From Mycolicibacterium canariasense (lineage in GTDB: Bacteria > Actinomycetota > Actinomycetes > Mycobacteriales > Mycobacteriaceae): a stretch of 64,000 nt of DNA. Where the stretch lies: NCBI RefSeq assembly GCF_002101555.1, contig NZ_LQOL01000019.1:93289-157288 (forward strand). The letters run 5' to 3'. Made by a program: the position numbers and the translations under genes. Positions within the stretch are counted from its first letter, which is position 1. Each line of letters starts with the position of its first letter. Below, one piece after another: positions 58,001 through 64,000 of this stretch. Under the pieces are notes generated by a model. It saw only the letters and a list, made by a program, of their open reading frames with translations. It was not told the DNA's origin and searched no databases.

Positions 58001-58488
58001 CCTGGGCCGAGGAATTCGCCGTCGCGCGCGACGTGTCCGGCTTGCAGGTGGAGCAGAATGTGCTCCGCTATCTTCCGGTGCCCGTGACCGTGCGCGCGAC
58101 CGACGGCGACACCGCTGCCCTGCTGCGGGTGGTGGGTGCCGGAATTCGCGCCGGTGCCCCGGTGACCGTGTCCAGTCGGGAGCCGCTGCATCCGGCGGCG
58201 GCCGAGGCGCTACGGGTCGCGGGCGTCACCTACCGGGTCGACGATGCGAATTCCTGGCGGGAACTGTTGCGCGACAACGCCCCCGCGCGGGTGCGGCTGC
58301 TCGGTGGCGACCGCGCGGAGTTCGCCCGCGACAGTGCGGGCCGGGTCGATACCGCGCTGTACGCCCAGCCGGTTGTCGAGGCCGGTCGGATCGAGTTGCT
58401 GACCTTCGTGCACGAACAGGCGGTCGCGGTGACCGCCCACCGCTTCGGCTCCCCGACGCCGCTGGCGCAGGGCCTGTTCGACAGTTAG
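55063..58488 (+). CDS. putA: Fused proline dehydrogenase / P5C dehydrogenase (PutA-type)
   Basis: One 1141-residue chain carries both steps from proline to glutamate: an FAD-dependent proline dehydrogenase (about 60-470; INLDMEEYRDLELT, IKVRLVKGANLPMEH, VGVAGHN-like VRIGVAGHNLFDIAYA) and an NAD-dependent aldehyde dehydrogenase (about 500-950; TPPWNFPVAIPAG, LAETSGKNAIVI with the general-base Glu, GHAGQKCSAAS with catalytic Cys). A C-terminal part of about 190 residues (950-1141) looks like a further ALDH-like domain. No DNA-binding domain precedes the enzyme. As I recall, M. tuberculosis has two separate genes for these steps. ATG 55063 is preferred over upstream in-frame codons inside the LysR gene. 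Confidence 0.94.
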   Translation: MTDVTSKEDLLTEVLGQVRSWLDDAAGQPVAPAGRQLAKLLRDPHGLDFTVGFVDRVVRPEDRRVAAANLRELARTAPGFLPAHLRLLVKLGALVSVIAPGLVIPVARKALRTMVGHLLVDATDARLGRSIARIRRRGVALNINLLGEAVLGQAEAARRLNGTERLLGRSDVDYVSIKVSATVPPHSPWAFDEAVDHIEASLLPLFTLAATSPTAKFINLDMEEYRDLELTIAVFTRLLDRPELLHLEAGIVLQAYLPDALSAMMRLQDWARARRERGGAGIKVRLVKGANLPMEHVEAALHGWPAATWPTKQDTDTNYKRVLDYALQPERTANVRIGVAGHNLFDIAYAWVLAGQRGVRDRIEFEMLLGMAEAQAEAVRRTVGGLLLYVPVVHPKDFDVAIAYLVRRLEEGASQDNFMSAVFELHDDTSLFEREKQRFVASLAQLDTAVPLPNRRQDRRTEDPHVAVCPVGSFANVADTDPALPGNRAWGRAISERMAASSAGRELLSRYTIDTPEALDRVITDTVAAGATWARLSGRERASVLRRAAGTLQAARAVLLEVMAVECGKTLDQGDPEVSEAIDFANYYASLAQELDTVDGAVAVPVGLTVVTPPWNFPVAIPAGSVLAALAAGSPVIVKPATQARRCGSLMVQALWDAGVPREVLRLVHVDESDLGTRLVSDERVGRLILTGAFDTAQLFRSFRPDLPLLAETSGKNAIVITPHADLDLAVKDLVSSAFGHAGQKCSAASLGILVGSVARSARFRDQLVDAVTSLKVGYPTDPTAQMGPVIEPADGKLLRALTQLAPGEQWLVAPRRLDETGRLWSPGVKTGVRPGSEFHLTEYFGPVLGLIAADDLDQAIAIQNQVDYGLTAGLHSLDRDEIEHWIDQVQAGNAYVNRSTVGAIVRRQPFGGWKKSAVGAGTKAGGPNYLIGLSDWRPAPATRGAALSPAASRLFSAAAGLTPDERGFLERAFASDELAWAEEFAVARDVSGLQVEQNVLRYLPVPVTVRATDGDTAALLRVVGAGIRAGAPVTVSSREPLHPAAAEALRVAGVTYRVDDANSWRELLRDNAPARVRLLGGDRAEFARDSAGRVDTALYAQPVVEAGRIELLTFVHEQAVAVTAHRFGSPTPLAQGLFDS

Positions 58489-58979
58489 GGGACCGGGAAC
58501 GCGGCGACCGGCATCAGCACGTTGCCCCGGCACGCGTCGCTGAGGATGTCGGTGTACCAACTGCCGCGCAGCGATCCGTCGGGCTGCGGTGTGTAGGACA
58601 CCCACGACGTCGCCGGGCTGTACACCCGCGGGTACTGCTCACCGGTGTAACACTCCCATTGCCAGTCGTAGCTGAAGGTCCACTTGGTGCCGTCCCACTT
58701 GTAGCGCTGAGGTTGCGGGATGGTCGGGTTCGACGGCGCCGGCCCGTCGATCACCGTCGCTACGCATACGTTGCCGCAGGCCGTCGAAAACGTGTAGACC
58801 GCACCGAAATCCGGCTCGGCCTGGCGCGCGGCGATGCTGGTGCCGTTCTTCTGCGAGGCGTAGCTGACCACTTGATAGCGGCCGTTCAACGGCTGGCCCA
58901 CGGCTCCGGCCGTCGCCGCATTACCCAGACATGCCACCAGCGCGAGCGTCACGACGACGCACACTCGACGGACCGACAT
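58485..58979 (-). CDS. Small secreted protein of unknown function
   Basis: The 164-residue precursor has a signal peptide (cleavage near ATAGA-VGQ at 25) and a mature beta-rich domain with four cysteines (STACGNVCVAT, WECYTGEQ, DACRGNV) that could form two disulfides. The LNGRYQVVSYA start and WDGTKWTFSYDW core recur in mycobacterial secreted proteins of unknown role. AGGGAG before ATG 58979 decides the start. It overlaps the end of putA by four bases. Confidence 0.82.
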   Translation of the reverse strand: MSVRRVCVVVTLALVACLGNAATAGAVGQPLNGRYQVVSYASQKNGTSIAARQAEPDFGAVYTFSTACGNVCVATVIDGPAPSNPTIPQPQRYKWDGTKWTFSYDWQWECYTGEQYPRVYSPATSWVSYTPQPDGSLRGSWYTDILSDACRGNVLMPVAAFPVP

Positions 58980-59218
58980 CACTCCCTGCTTCTCTTCGAA
59001 CTCTGACGAGTCCACGGTAGGAGCAGACACCGACATCTCAGCGATCCCACAGCGCGCTGGCGTCAATTAGTGATCGCATCGTGACGGATCGGTCACTGTG
59101 AACGTCGAAGGAGGGGCCTCGAGCCCCCCTGCGGACGGCCCGAGCAGCGGAATGGCCAACGCGCGATGGTGACGATCATCGCAATCAGGACCCGGCTGTC
59201 AGTCATCGATCTCCGATC

Positions 59219-59238
59219 AGTGGGTCTGTCCACCCACT
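59219..59238. promoter_or_regulatory. Operator O1 (AGTGGGT-N6-ACCCACT)
   Basis: A perfect 7-base inverted repeat with a six-base spacer. It shares the GGGT-N6-ACCC core with the promoter-spacer operators at 59343-59360 and 62232-62249, and lies 156 bases upstream of the hydrolase start, about 123 bases centre to centre from O2. Likely an auxiliary site for the double-TetR regulator. Confidence 0.5.
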
Positions 59239-59333
59239 ATGGATGGCGGGGGATCTCGACTGTCGACAGACGTCGGCGGATCAGATTATCGGTATTGCAG
59301 TTCGGCGCGAGCTCTGGCGCGAACGACGTCCGG

Positions 59334-59363
59334 GTGACAATAATGGGTGGAGTAACCCATAGA
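59334..59363 (+). promoter_or_regulatory. Hydrolase promoter with operator O2 in the spacer
   Basis: GTGACA (59334-59339), an 18-base spacer, then CATAGA (59358-59363). The perfect inverted repeat ATGGGT-GGAGTA-ACCCAT (59343-59360) fills the spacer and runs into the -10 box. A repressor bound here would block RNA polymerase. The same design occurs upstream of the HAD gene. Confidence 0.65.
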
Positions 59364-59393
59364 TGTGGGATCTGGCGTTGAGGAGGCTCGAGC

Positions 59394-60275
59394 GTGGCTG
59401 CGGTTCATCATCGTTTCGCGACCGTCGAAGGTCATCGCCTGTTCTACCGTGAGGCCGGCGATGTACGGGCCCCCGCCGTCGTCCTGTTGCACGGTTTTCC
59501 CACCAGCTCCTCCATGTTCCGGCACCTGATCCCGGCTCTGGCCAACGACTATCACGTCATCGCACCGGACCATCTCGGCTTCGGACTCTCGGACGCGCCG
59601 GCCGCCGAGTCCTTCGACTACACCTTCGACGCGTTGACGAGATTGACCGCCGGACTGCTGCAAACCCTGGATGTCGACCGGTACGCGATGTACGTCCAGG
59701 ACTACGGTGCGCCGATCGGCTGGAGGCTGGCGCTCGCGGACCCATCGGCGGTAACGGCGATCATCACTCAGAACGGCAACGCCTACGACGCCGGTTTCGT
59801 CGACGAATTCTGGAAGGCGGTATGGGCTTATCACGCAGATCCGTGCCCTGAGACCGAAGCTCCGCTGCGGGGCTTCCTGACACTCGACGCCACGCGCTGG
59901 CAGTACCTGACCGGCGTGCCGGACGAGACGCTGGTTGATCCGGACGCCTGGGCGCATGATTTCGCACTGCTGACCAGGCCGGGCAACGACGCCATCCAGC
60001 TGGCGTTGTTCGCCGACTATGCGACGAATCGCCCGCTCTATCCGCACGTCCACAGCTACTTTCGCCAGAGCGGGGTTCCGCTGCTTGCCGTATGGGGCAG
60101 TGGTGACCCCATTTTTGGGCCGGCGGGAGCTCACGCGTTCAGTGCCGACCTGCCGAGCGCCGAGGTGCACCTGCTCGACGGCGGGCACTTTCTCCTCGAA
60201 TCGGCCTTGGACGAGGTGGTGCCGCTCATCTCGCGGTTCCTGTCCGCGCATGTGGGAGAGGCCGTCCGGCAGTGA
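59394..60275 (+). CDS. Asp-nucleophile alpha/beta hydrolase (epoxide hydrolase/haloalkane dehalogenase family)
   Basis: The 293-residue hydrolase has the oxyanion-hole HGFPTSSSMFR (33-43), nucleophile Asp103 in VQDYGAPIG, a likely acid in GSGDPIFGP and catalytic His in GGHFLLE near 272. An Asp, not Ser, nucleophile puts it with epoxide hydrolases and haloalkane or haloacetate dehalogenases; haloalkane dehalogenases usually have Trp after this Asp, here it is Tyr, so epoxides are at least as likely. GTG 59394 follows AGGAGG by seven bases. Controlled by operators shared with the HAD/MDR operon that converges on it. Confidence 0.87.
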   Translation: MAAVHHRFATVEGHRLFYREAGDVRAPAVVLLHGFPTSSSMFRHLIPALANDYHVIAPDHLGFGLSDAPAAESFDYTFDALTRLTAGLLQTLDVDRYAMYVQDYGAPIGWRLALADPSAVTAIITQNGNAYDAGFVDEFWKAVWAYHADPCPETEAPLRGFLTLDATRWQYLTGVPDETLVDPDAWAHDFALLTRPGNDAIQLALFADYATNRPLYPHVHSYFRQSGVPLLAVWGSGDPIFGPAGAHAFSADLPSAEVHLLDGGHFLLESALDEVVPLISRFLSAHVGEAVRQ

Positions 60276-60282
60276 TGTGAAG

Positions 60283-60317
60283 GGCGTTGCCGGTCGATCA
60301 CATCGCCCGGCAACGCC
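60283..60317. terminator. Bidirectional hairpin between hydrolase and MDR genes
   Basis: Perfect 10-base arms GGCGTTGCCG (60283-60292) and CGGCAACGCC (60308-60317) with a 15-base loop, between the convergent hydrolase and oxidoreductase genes. Confidence 0.8.
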
Positions 60318-60357
60318 GACAGATCGCCGATCAGGCAGGCAGCGGGTTCTTCATCGG

Positions 60358-61425
60358 CTAATCGAGAACCACGACCATCTTGCCGCTGGCCGCACCGGAT
60401 TCCATCAGACGGTGGGCATCCCTGATGTCGTCGAAGGAGAACACCCGAACCGGAGCCGCATCCAGTTCGCCGGCTTTCACTTGGGCGGCAATATCGCTGA
60501 GGGGCACGTCTGAGACGGGGAAGCCCGGCGTTCCGAAGACGAAACTGCCGAAGAAGGTCAGGTGCACTCCGCTGGCCATCCTGGCCAGCGGGTTGAAATC
60601 CGGAATGGGCGCCAGGCCTCCCAGCCAGCCGGCGAGGCAGGCGCGCCCACCACGGCGCAACAGGTCGAGCGAATCGAGAATGGTGCTGTTGCCGACCAAG
60701 TCGAGCACGGCGTCGACCGCCTTCGCTTCCGGCAGCCGCGCGGCCAGGTCCTGGCCTTCCAGCTCTGCGCGCTCGGCTCCCAGATCGGTCAGGACAACGA
60801 ACTGGTCCGCCTTGCGAGTGGTGGCGATGACGCGCGCTCCTGCGTTGACCGCCAACTTCAGCGCGGCTTGACCGAAGGACGACGTCGCTCCACGAATCAC
60901 GAGCAGTTGACCCGAGTCGAGTTCGAGGTTGCGGAACAAGCATGTCCACGCTGTGGCATAGGTTTCCGGGAGCGCCGCAAGCTGTGCCCACGGGAGGTCG
61001 ACGTCGATGCGTGCGACATTCGCGGTACGGACCCGGGTGTACTCGGCGTAACTGCCGTTGATGGTTCGCCCGAGCCCGCCCATCAGGGCAGCCACCCGAT
61101 CGCCGACGTTGAACGTACCGTCCGGGCAGGAGTCGACCACCCCGACGCACTCGATGCCGCTGACTTCGGCGGCCTCGGCCCATTCCCCGCGGCGCATGTG
61201 CATCTCGGCATGGTTGATGCCGAATGCTTTCACGGCGATCACCACTTCTCCGTGCTTGGGCAAGGGTTTTGGGATCTCGGTGTGAACCAATTTGTCGATC
61301 CCGCCGAAACCGTCCAGCACGACGGCCCGCATCGTGTCTCCGCCCGGCCGTTCCCGGACCACGGCTGGACCGTCCGGGGCGATGTCTGCCACGCTGGCGG
61401 GATCGGTCGGAATGGCCTGTGTCAT
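60358..61425 (-). CDS. Zinc-free MDR oxidoreductase in the dehalogenase-like module
   Basis: A 355-residue NADPH-dependent medium-chain reductase without zinc ligands: FGINHAEMHMRRGEW near 95, SGIECVGVVDSCPDGTF near 115, IRGATSSFGQAALKLA near 190 and the C-terminal FSFDDIRDAHRLMESG with GKMVVVLD. ATG 61425 has GAGAAG a few bases upstream; ATG 61332 would give the more usual family start, so the first 31 residues may be dispensable. It lies 43 bases after the HAD gene in one operon. It may reduce or oxidise the product of the hydrolases. Confidence 0.85.
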   Translation of the reverse strand: MTQAIPTDPASVADIAPDGPAVVRERPGGDTMRAVVLDGFGGIDKLVHTEIPKPLPKHGEVVIAVKAFGINHAEMHMRRGEWAEAAEVSGIECVGVVDSCPDGTFNVGDRVAALMGGLGRTINGSYAEYTRVRTANVARIDVDLPWAQLAALPETYATAWTCLFRNLELDSGQLLVIRGATSSFGQAALKLAVNAGARVIATTRKADQFVVLTDLGAERAELEGQDLAARLPEAKAVDAVLDLVGNSTILDSLDLLRRGGRACLAGWLGGLAPIPDFNPLARMASGVHLTFFGSFVFGTPGFPVSDVPLSDIAAQVKAGELDAAPVRVFSFDDIRDAHRLMESGAASGKMVVVLD

Positions 61426-61468
61426 ATTACTTCTCGCAATCATGATCGATGAGTGGATATTCGCTACG

Positions 61469-62182
61469 TCAGTCCACGAGCTGGTCGGCGAGTTCGACAA
61501 TGGTGCCGGCGACGGCGTCCGGTTGAGGTATCCCGTCCCCGACCAGTGCAGCGTTGCCGGGGCGTGTGATCAGTGCCGTTTGCATGCCGGCGCCGCGCGC
61601 GCCGATCACGTCCCAGGTGTGTGCGGCCACCATCATGCATTCCGGGGGAGCAACGCCGACGTCCGCGGCCACCCGTTGATACAGCTGGGGAGCGGGCTTG
61701 AACACCTTGAGCGCATCGACGGTGAATTGACGCTCGAAGTACGTGCCCAATCCGGCATTGTCCAGAGGTGTCGGAATATCGGCGCGTAGCGGCGAATTCG
61801 TCAATGTGACAAGGCGATAGCCGTGGTCACGCAAGCGGCGGAGGCCCGGTTCGACATCGGGGTGCGCCGGCATTGCGCGCATCCCCTCTTCGAGTGCTCG
61901 CATATCGTCGTCCTCCAGGGTGAGGCCCCGGGTGGTCGCGATCATTTTCATCGTCGCGCGCCCCAGGGCGAAGAAGTCCAGGTAGTAGCCCGACAACGTC
62001 AGGGTCATCGAGTACAGGACGAGTTCGGCGAACCAGGTGCGAAGGGTGGCCGCATCACCGAAGACCTCCTCGAAGTACGGTTGCAGTGAATCGATGTCGA
62101 GCAGGGTCTCGTTGACGTCGAAGACGAGGATGTGTGGAGCGTCGCCGGCATCTCTGGTATTCGGAGGTCCGGTGGTGGACAC
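61469..62182 (-). CDS. HAD hydrolase, type-II haloacid dehalogenase-like
   Basis: The 237-residue HAD protein has nucleophile Asp22 in VFDVNETLLD, TNSP, the Lys motif ALKVFKPAPQLYQ and the terminal AAHTWDVIGARGAGM, an arrangement typical of proteins called haloacid dehalogenase type II. In studied L-2-haloacid dehalogenases the last motif reads SSNxWD; here it is AAHTWD, so dehalogenase activity is not certain. GTG 62182 follows GGAGAG. First gene of the operon with the MDR enzyme; its promoter carries operator O3. Confidence 0.86.
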   Translation of the reverse strand: MSTTGPPNTRDAGDAPHILVFDVNETLLDIDSLQPYFEEVFGDAATLRTWFAELVLYSMTLTLSGYYLDFFALGRATMKMIATTRGLTLEDDDMRALEEGMRAMPAHPDVEPGLRRLRDHGYRLVTLTNSPLRADIPTPLDNAGLGTYFERQFTVDALKVFKPAPQLYQRVAADVGVAPPECMMVAAHTWDVIGARGAGMQTALITRPGNAALVGDGIPQPDAVAGTIVELADQLVD

Positions 62183-62228
62183 GTCTCTCCTTCGGGCGTT
62201 GTCGGGAACGGTTTGGTGGCTTGTCCCG

Positions 62229-62257
62229 AGTATGGGTTACGCCACCCAATATGTCTA
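62229..62257 (-). promoter_or_regulatory. HAD operon promoter with operator O3 in the spacer
   Basis: On the minus strand: TAGACA (62257-62252), 17 bases, CATACT (62234-62229). The dyad TTGGGT-GGCGTA-ACCCAT (62249-62232) fills the spacer and overlaps the -10 box. Eighteen-base comparison with O2 shows only two differences (O2 has ATGGGT-GGAGTA-ACCCAT). The transcript would start about 40 bases before the HAD GTG. Confidence 0.68.
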
Positions 62258-62293
62258 CGGCCATATCGCTGTGAATTTCCGTGGTATCTGCCC

Positions 62294-62318
62294 CCATTGG
62301 GTGACGATTACCCATTGG
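62294..62318. promoter_or_regulatory. Operator O4 (TTGGGT-N7-ACCCAT)
   Basis: A longer dyad, CCATTGGGT then GACGATT then ACCCATTGG less one base, related to O2 and O3 but with a seven-base spacer. It is 65 bases from O3 centre to centre, upstream of the HAD promoter and about 200 bases from the regulator start. Confidence 0.5.
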
Positions 62319-62518
62319 ATGCGACCCGATGACGAGGTTGGGCCGGTATCGCGCCGCGCCCACCTCGGTGCCTGCGCCGGTGCGAGCGGGCGAGCGGCGA
62401 CTCTGCGTCCAGGCCGCGGTTGCGTACTTGGTCGGGCGCTGGGTTGCAGTCATCCGCCGCGACATGCTGGAGTGTTCGCACCAAGGTGAGGGTGCGCTGC
62501 GGTATTTTGCATAGTGAG

Positions 62519-63865
62519 ATGAGTTCCGCGGATGCTCCGAATACACGCGGTTTCACCGCCAAGGGCGTCGCGACCAGAGACAGGATTCTCCGGTGTGCAG
62601 CGGATGTCCTGCTCGACGGTGGTCTGACGGCGTTCAGCCTGGACAGGGTGCGCCAGGCGGCGAGGGTCAGTGGCTCTCAGCTCAACCACTACTTCGGCGA
62701 CCGCAACGAGCTCATTCGTGCCGTATTGAGACGTCAGACCGGTATCGTCCTGGACTTCCATCGCCAGGCCGCTCTGGGTGGCCTCGACACTTTCGCGGAT
62801 TGGGAGCGGTGGGCCGATCTCAACGTCCGCTACCTGCGGAAGATCGGCTATCGCGGCACAGCCACCTATCACGCCTTGGCGGGCCAACTCGCCAAGACCG
62901 ACGAGGGCACCCGAAAGACCTTCGCCGACGGCTACTGGCGCTGGGTGGCACTTCTGGAGGACTGTTTCGCCCGCATGAAGAGCCGCGGGTTACTGGTCGC
63001 GTCCGCTGACCCGGACCATCTCGCACTCGTCGTGGTGGCCGTCCACCAGGGCGCCGGAGTGCTGGCATTCACCTATCGCCAGGAATGGCCGTTGGTCGAC
63101 GCGACCCAGTTCATCGTCAACTACCTTCGTCTGTTCGCCAAGGACCCGCAGGAACGTCGTCCTCGGCCGGTCCGGCGCACGGCACCCCGGGCCCGGCCGC
63201 GGAGATCCGAGCAGCGGCCCGAAGCGCGTCGGCTGACGAGGAAGGGCCTTGCGACACGGGCGCGGATCATCGAAGGAGCTGCGGAGCTGGTCCTGCGCAG
63301 AGGTGTCAACGGTACGAGCCTCGATGATGTTCGGTCAGCCGTCGGTGTCAGCGGATCCCAGATGTCGCACTACTTTTCCGACAAGCAAGATTTGTTGCGG
63401 CAGATCATTTCCGCCAGGACCGAGTTCGTCGTCGACTTCCATACACAACCACAGCTCGGCCGGTTGGACACCCTGGCGTCGCTTCGGTCATGGGCTGAGC
63501 TGTGTTGGGCACAGTCGGGCCTCAGCTACCTTCGGAACGGCTGCGTGTACGGGTCGTTGACCGGTGAACTGCTCGAAGCAGACGATGTTGTGCTCGACGA
63601 TCTCGCCGATGGGTACGACCGCTGGCTCGGTCTGTTCCGCGACGGCTTACACGCGATGGTCGAGCGACATGAACTGCGTGACGATGCCGATCCCCGTCAT
63701 CTCGCGGCTGCGCTGGTCGTCGCGCACCAGGGCGGGACGATGCTCACGCATATCACCGGGTCCCCGGAGCCGTTCAAACAGGCCGTGGAGGCGGCACTTG
63801 GCTATGTCGCCAGTTTCGCTGTGCCGGAGCCGAAGTCGCGCCGGTCGGCGCGCACGTCGCGCTGA
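62519..63865 (+). CDS. Double TetR regulator (two fused TetR units)
   Basis: The 448-residue chain holds two complete TetR-like units. Unit 1 runs about 13-205 (recognition segment VSGSQLNHYFGDRNELI), followed by a Pro/Arg-rich linker (about 210-238), then unit 2 at about 240-435 (VSGSQMSHYFSDKQDLL). The units align along their whole length, including KGxATRxRI, DFHxQ and VVAHQG, so the gene arose by tandem duplication. Near-identical recognition helices imply that one chain can grip both halves of a dyad. ATG 62519 is likely leaderless. The probable targets are the four GGGT/ACCC dyads next to it. Confidence 0.93.
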   Translation: MSSADAPNTRGFTAKGVATRDRILRCAADVLLDGGLTAFSLDRVRQAARVSGSQLNHYFGDRNELIRAVLRRQTGIVLDFHRQAALGGLDTFADWERWADLNVRYLRKIGYRGTATYHALAGQLAKTDEGTRKTFADGYWRWVALLEDCFARMKSRGLLVASADPDHLALVVVAVHQGAGVLAFTYRQEWPLVDATQFIVNYLRLFAKDPQERRPRPVRRTAPRARPRRSEQRPEARRLTRKGLATRARIIEGAAELVLRRGVNGTSLDDVRSAVGVSGSQMSHYFSDKQDLLRQIISARTEFVVDFHTQPQLGRLDTLASLRSWAELCWAQSGLSYLRNGCVYGSLTGELLEADDVVLDDLADGYDRWLGLFRDGLHAMVERHELRDDADPRHLAAALVVAHQGGTMLTHITGSPEPFKQAVEAALGYVASFAVPEPKSRRSARTSR

Positions 63866-64000
63866 CACGGTCTGTGGACGGGTCATTCACAGCTGACTGA
63901 TCCGGGCAACCTTGGGCTATACCGGCTCTTCATGATTGAGGGTGTAGAACGGTCAGCTGCTGTCGGCCTGTGATTGGGGTGTCTGGTTGGCTGGGTGTGT
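63866..64000. other. Right end of window, no gene resolved
   Basis: The last 135 bases hold no gene that I can support. They become GT-rich (TGATTGGGGTGTCTGGTTGGCTGGGTGTGT region) and less like the flanking coding DNA, which might be the edge of a mobile element or simply a promoter region continuing beyond the window. Confidence 0.3.

Larger units (their letters stand above)
58980..59393. other. 414-bp intergenic region with hydrolase promoter
   Basis: No gene found on either strand. It contains GTGAC/GTCAC arms at 59081-59096, a GC-rich GGGG...CCCC stem at 59113-59127 that may end the secreted-protein gene's upstream transcription, and two operator-like repeats (59219-59238 and 59343-59360) that belong to the hydrolase promoter. 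Confidence 0.6.
62183..62518. other. 336-bp divergent region between HAD and double-TetR genes
   Basis: No gene found. It holds the HAD promoter with O3, the second dyad O4, and close to the regulator a TATTTT hexamer near 62503 about ten bases before its ATG, which suits a nearly leaderless transcript. No GGGT/ACCC dyad is visible at the regulator's own promoter. Confidence 0.6.

Noticed and set aside
59113..59127. Intrinsic terminator in the 59-kb intergenic region
   Set aside because: The GGGG/CCCC stem is short and bulged and does not directly follow any gene end; the upstream gene there is transcribed away from it.
63866..64000. Left end of an insertion sequence
   Set aside because: The composition changes, but no transposase, paired terminal repeat or target duplication is visible before the window ends.

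Overview
The window looks like chromosomal DNA of a mycobacterium (Mycobacterium or Mycolicibacterium). GC is high throughout. It carries recognisable homologues of fbiC (cofactor F420), mshB (mycothiol), pimE and lpqW (PIM and lipoarabinomannan), mutT2, phhB, typA, fadH, fdxC, a DapC-type aminotransferase and putA. From memory, the backbone follows the Mycobacterium tuberculosis order Rv1151c to Rv1178, then the proline genes (Rv1187/Rv1188): sirtuin, GntR, methyltransferase, F420-binding PPOX protein, HhH-GPD protein, Ala/Pro-rich exported proteins, pimE, phhB, mutT2, typA, lpqW, mshB, Rv1171-like, fbiC, fadH, padR, fdxC, dapC, putA. That order was recalled, not searched. I found no tRNA, rRNA or CRISPR array and no complete insertion sequence.

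Layout. 0.2-3.9 kb: MMPL transporter, TetR regulator, methyltransferase. 3.9-10.9 kb: sirtuin/GntR divergent pair, PucR regulator facing a Baeyer-Villiger-type monooxygenase plus alpha/beta hydrolase, two small backbone enzymes and the F420-binding PPOX protein. 10.8-28.6 kb is an accessory block inserted between the homologues of Rv1155 and Rv1156: acyltransferase, MFS exporter, ActP/DUF485 symporter pair, Ddn-like F420 enzyme, a three-gene operon below a 924-residue LuxR (LAL) regulator, an RclA/quinone-reductase/HxlR redox module, and a histidine kinase-LytTR-symporter operon. 28.6-33.4 kb returns to the backbone. At 33.6-37.4 kb, where M. tuberculosis carries narGHJI, there is a PrpF/MatC/LysR carboxylate module. 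38-54 kb is backbone. 54-58.5 kb holds a LysR regulator divergent from a fused proline-to-glutamate enzyme.

The most interesting part is 59.2-63.9 kb: an Asp-nucleophile alpha/beta hydrolase (epoxide hydrolase or haloalkane dehalogenase family), a type-II haloacid-dehalogenase-like HAD protein, a zinc-free MDR oxidoreductase, and a 448-residue regulator made of two TetR units fused head to tail. Four inverted repeats with a GGGT/ACCC core lie in the two regulatory regions. In both promoters one copy sits exactly between the -35 and -10 hexamers. This looks like a self-contained, single-chain-TetR-controlled catabolic or detoxification regulon.

Other themes. Divergent gene pairs are very tightly spaced with leaderless-type promoters, including a perfect 16-bp palindrome that supplies both -10 boxes of phhB and mutT2. 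Two genes have tandem duplications that include their own stop codon. A REP-like element occurs twice around 48.5-49.8 kb. Translational coupling through ATGA or GTGA overlaps is common.
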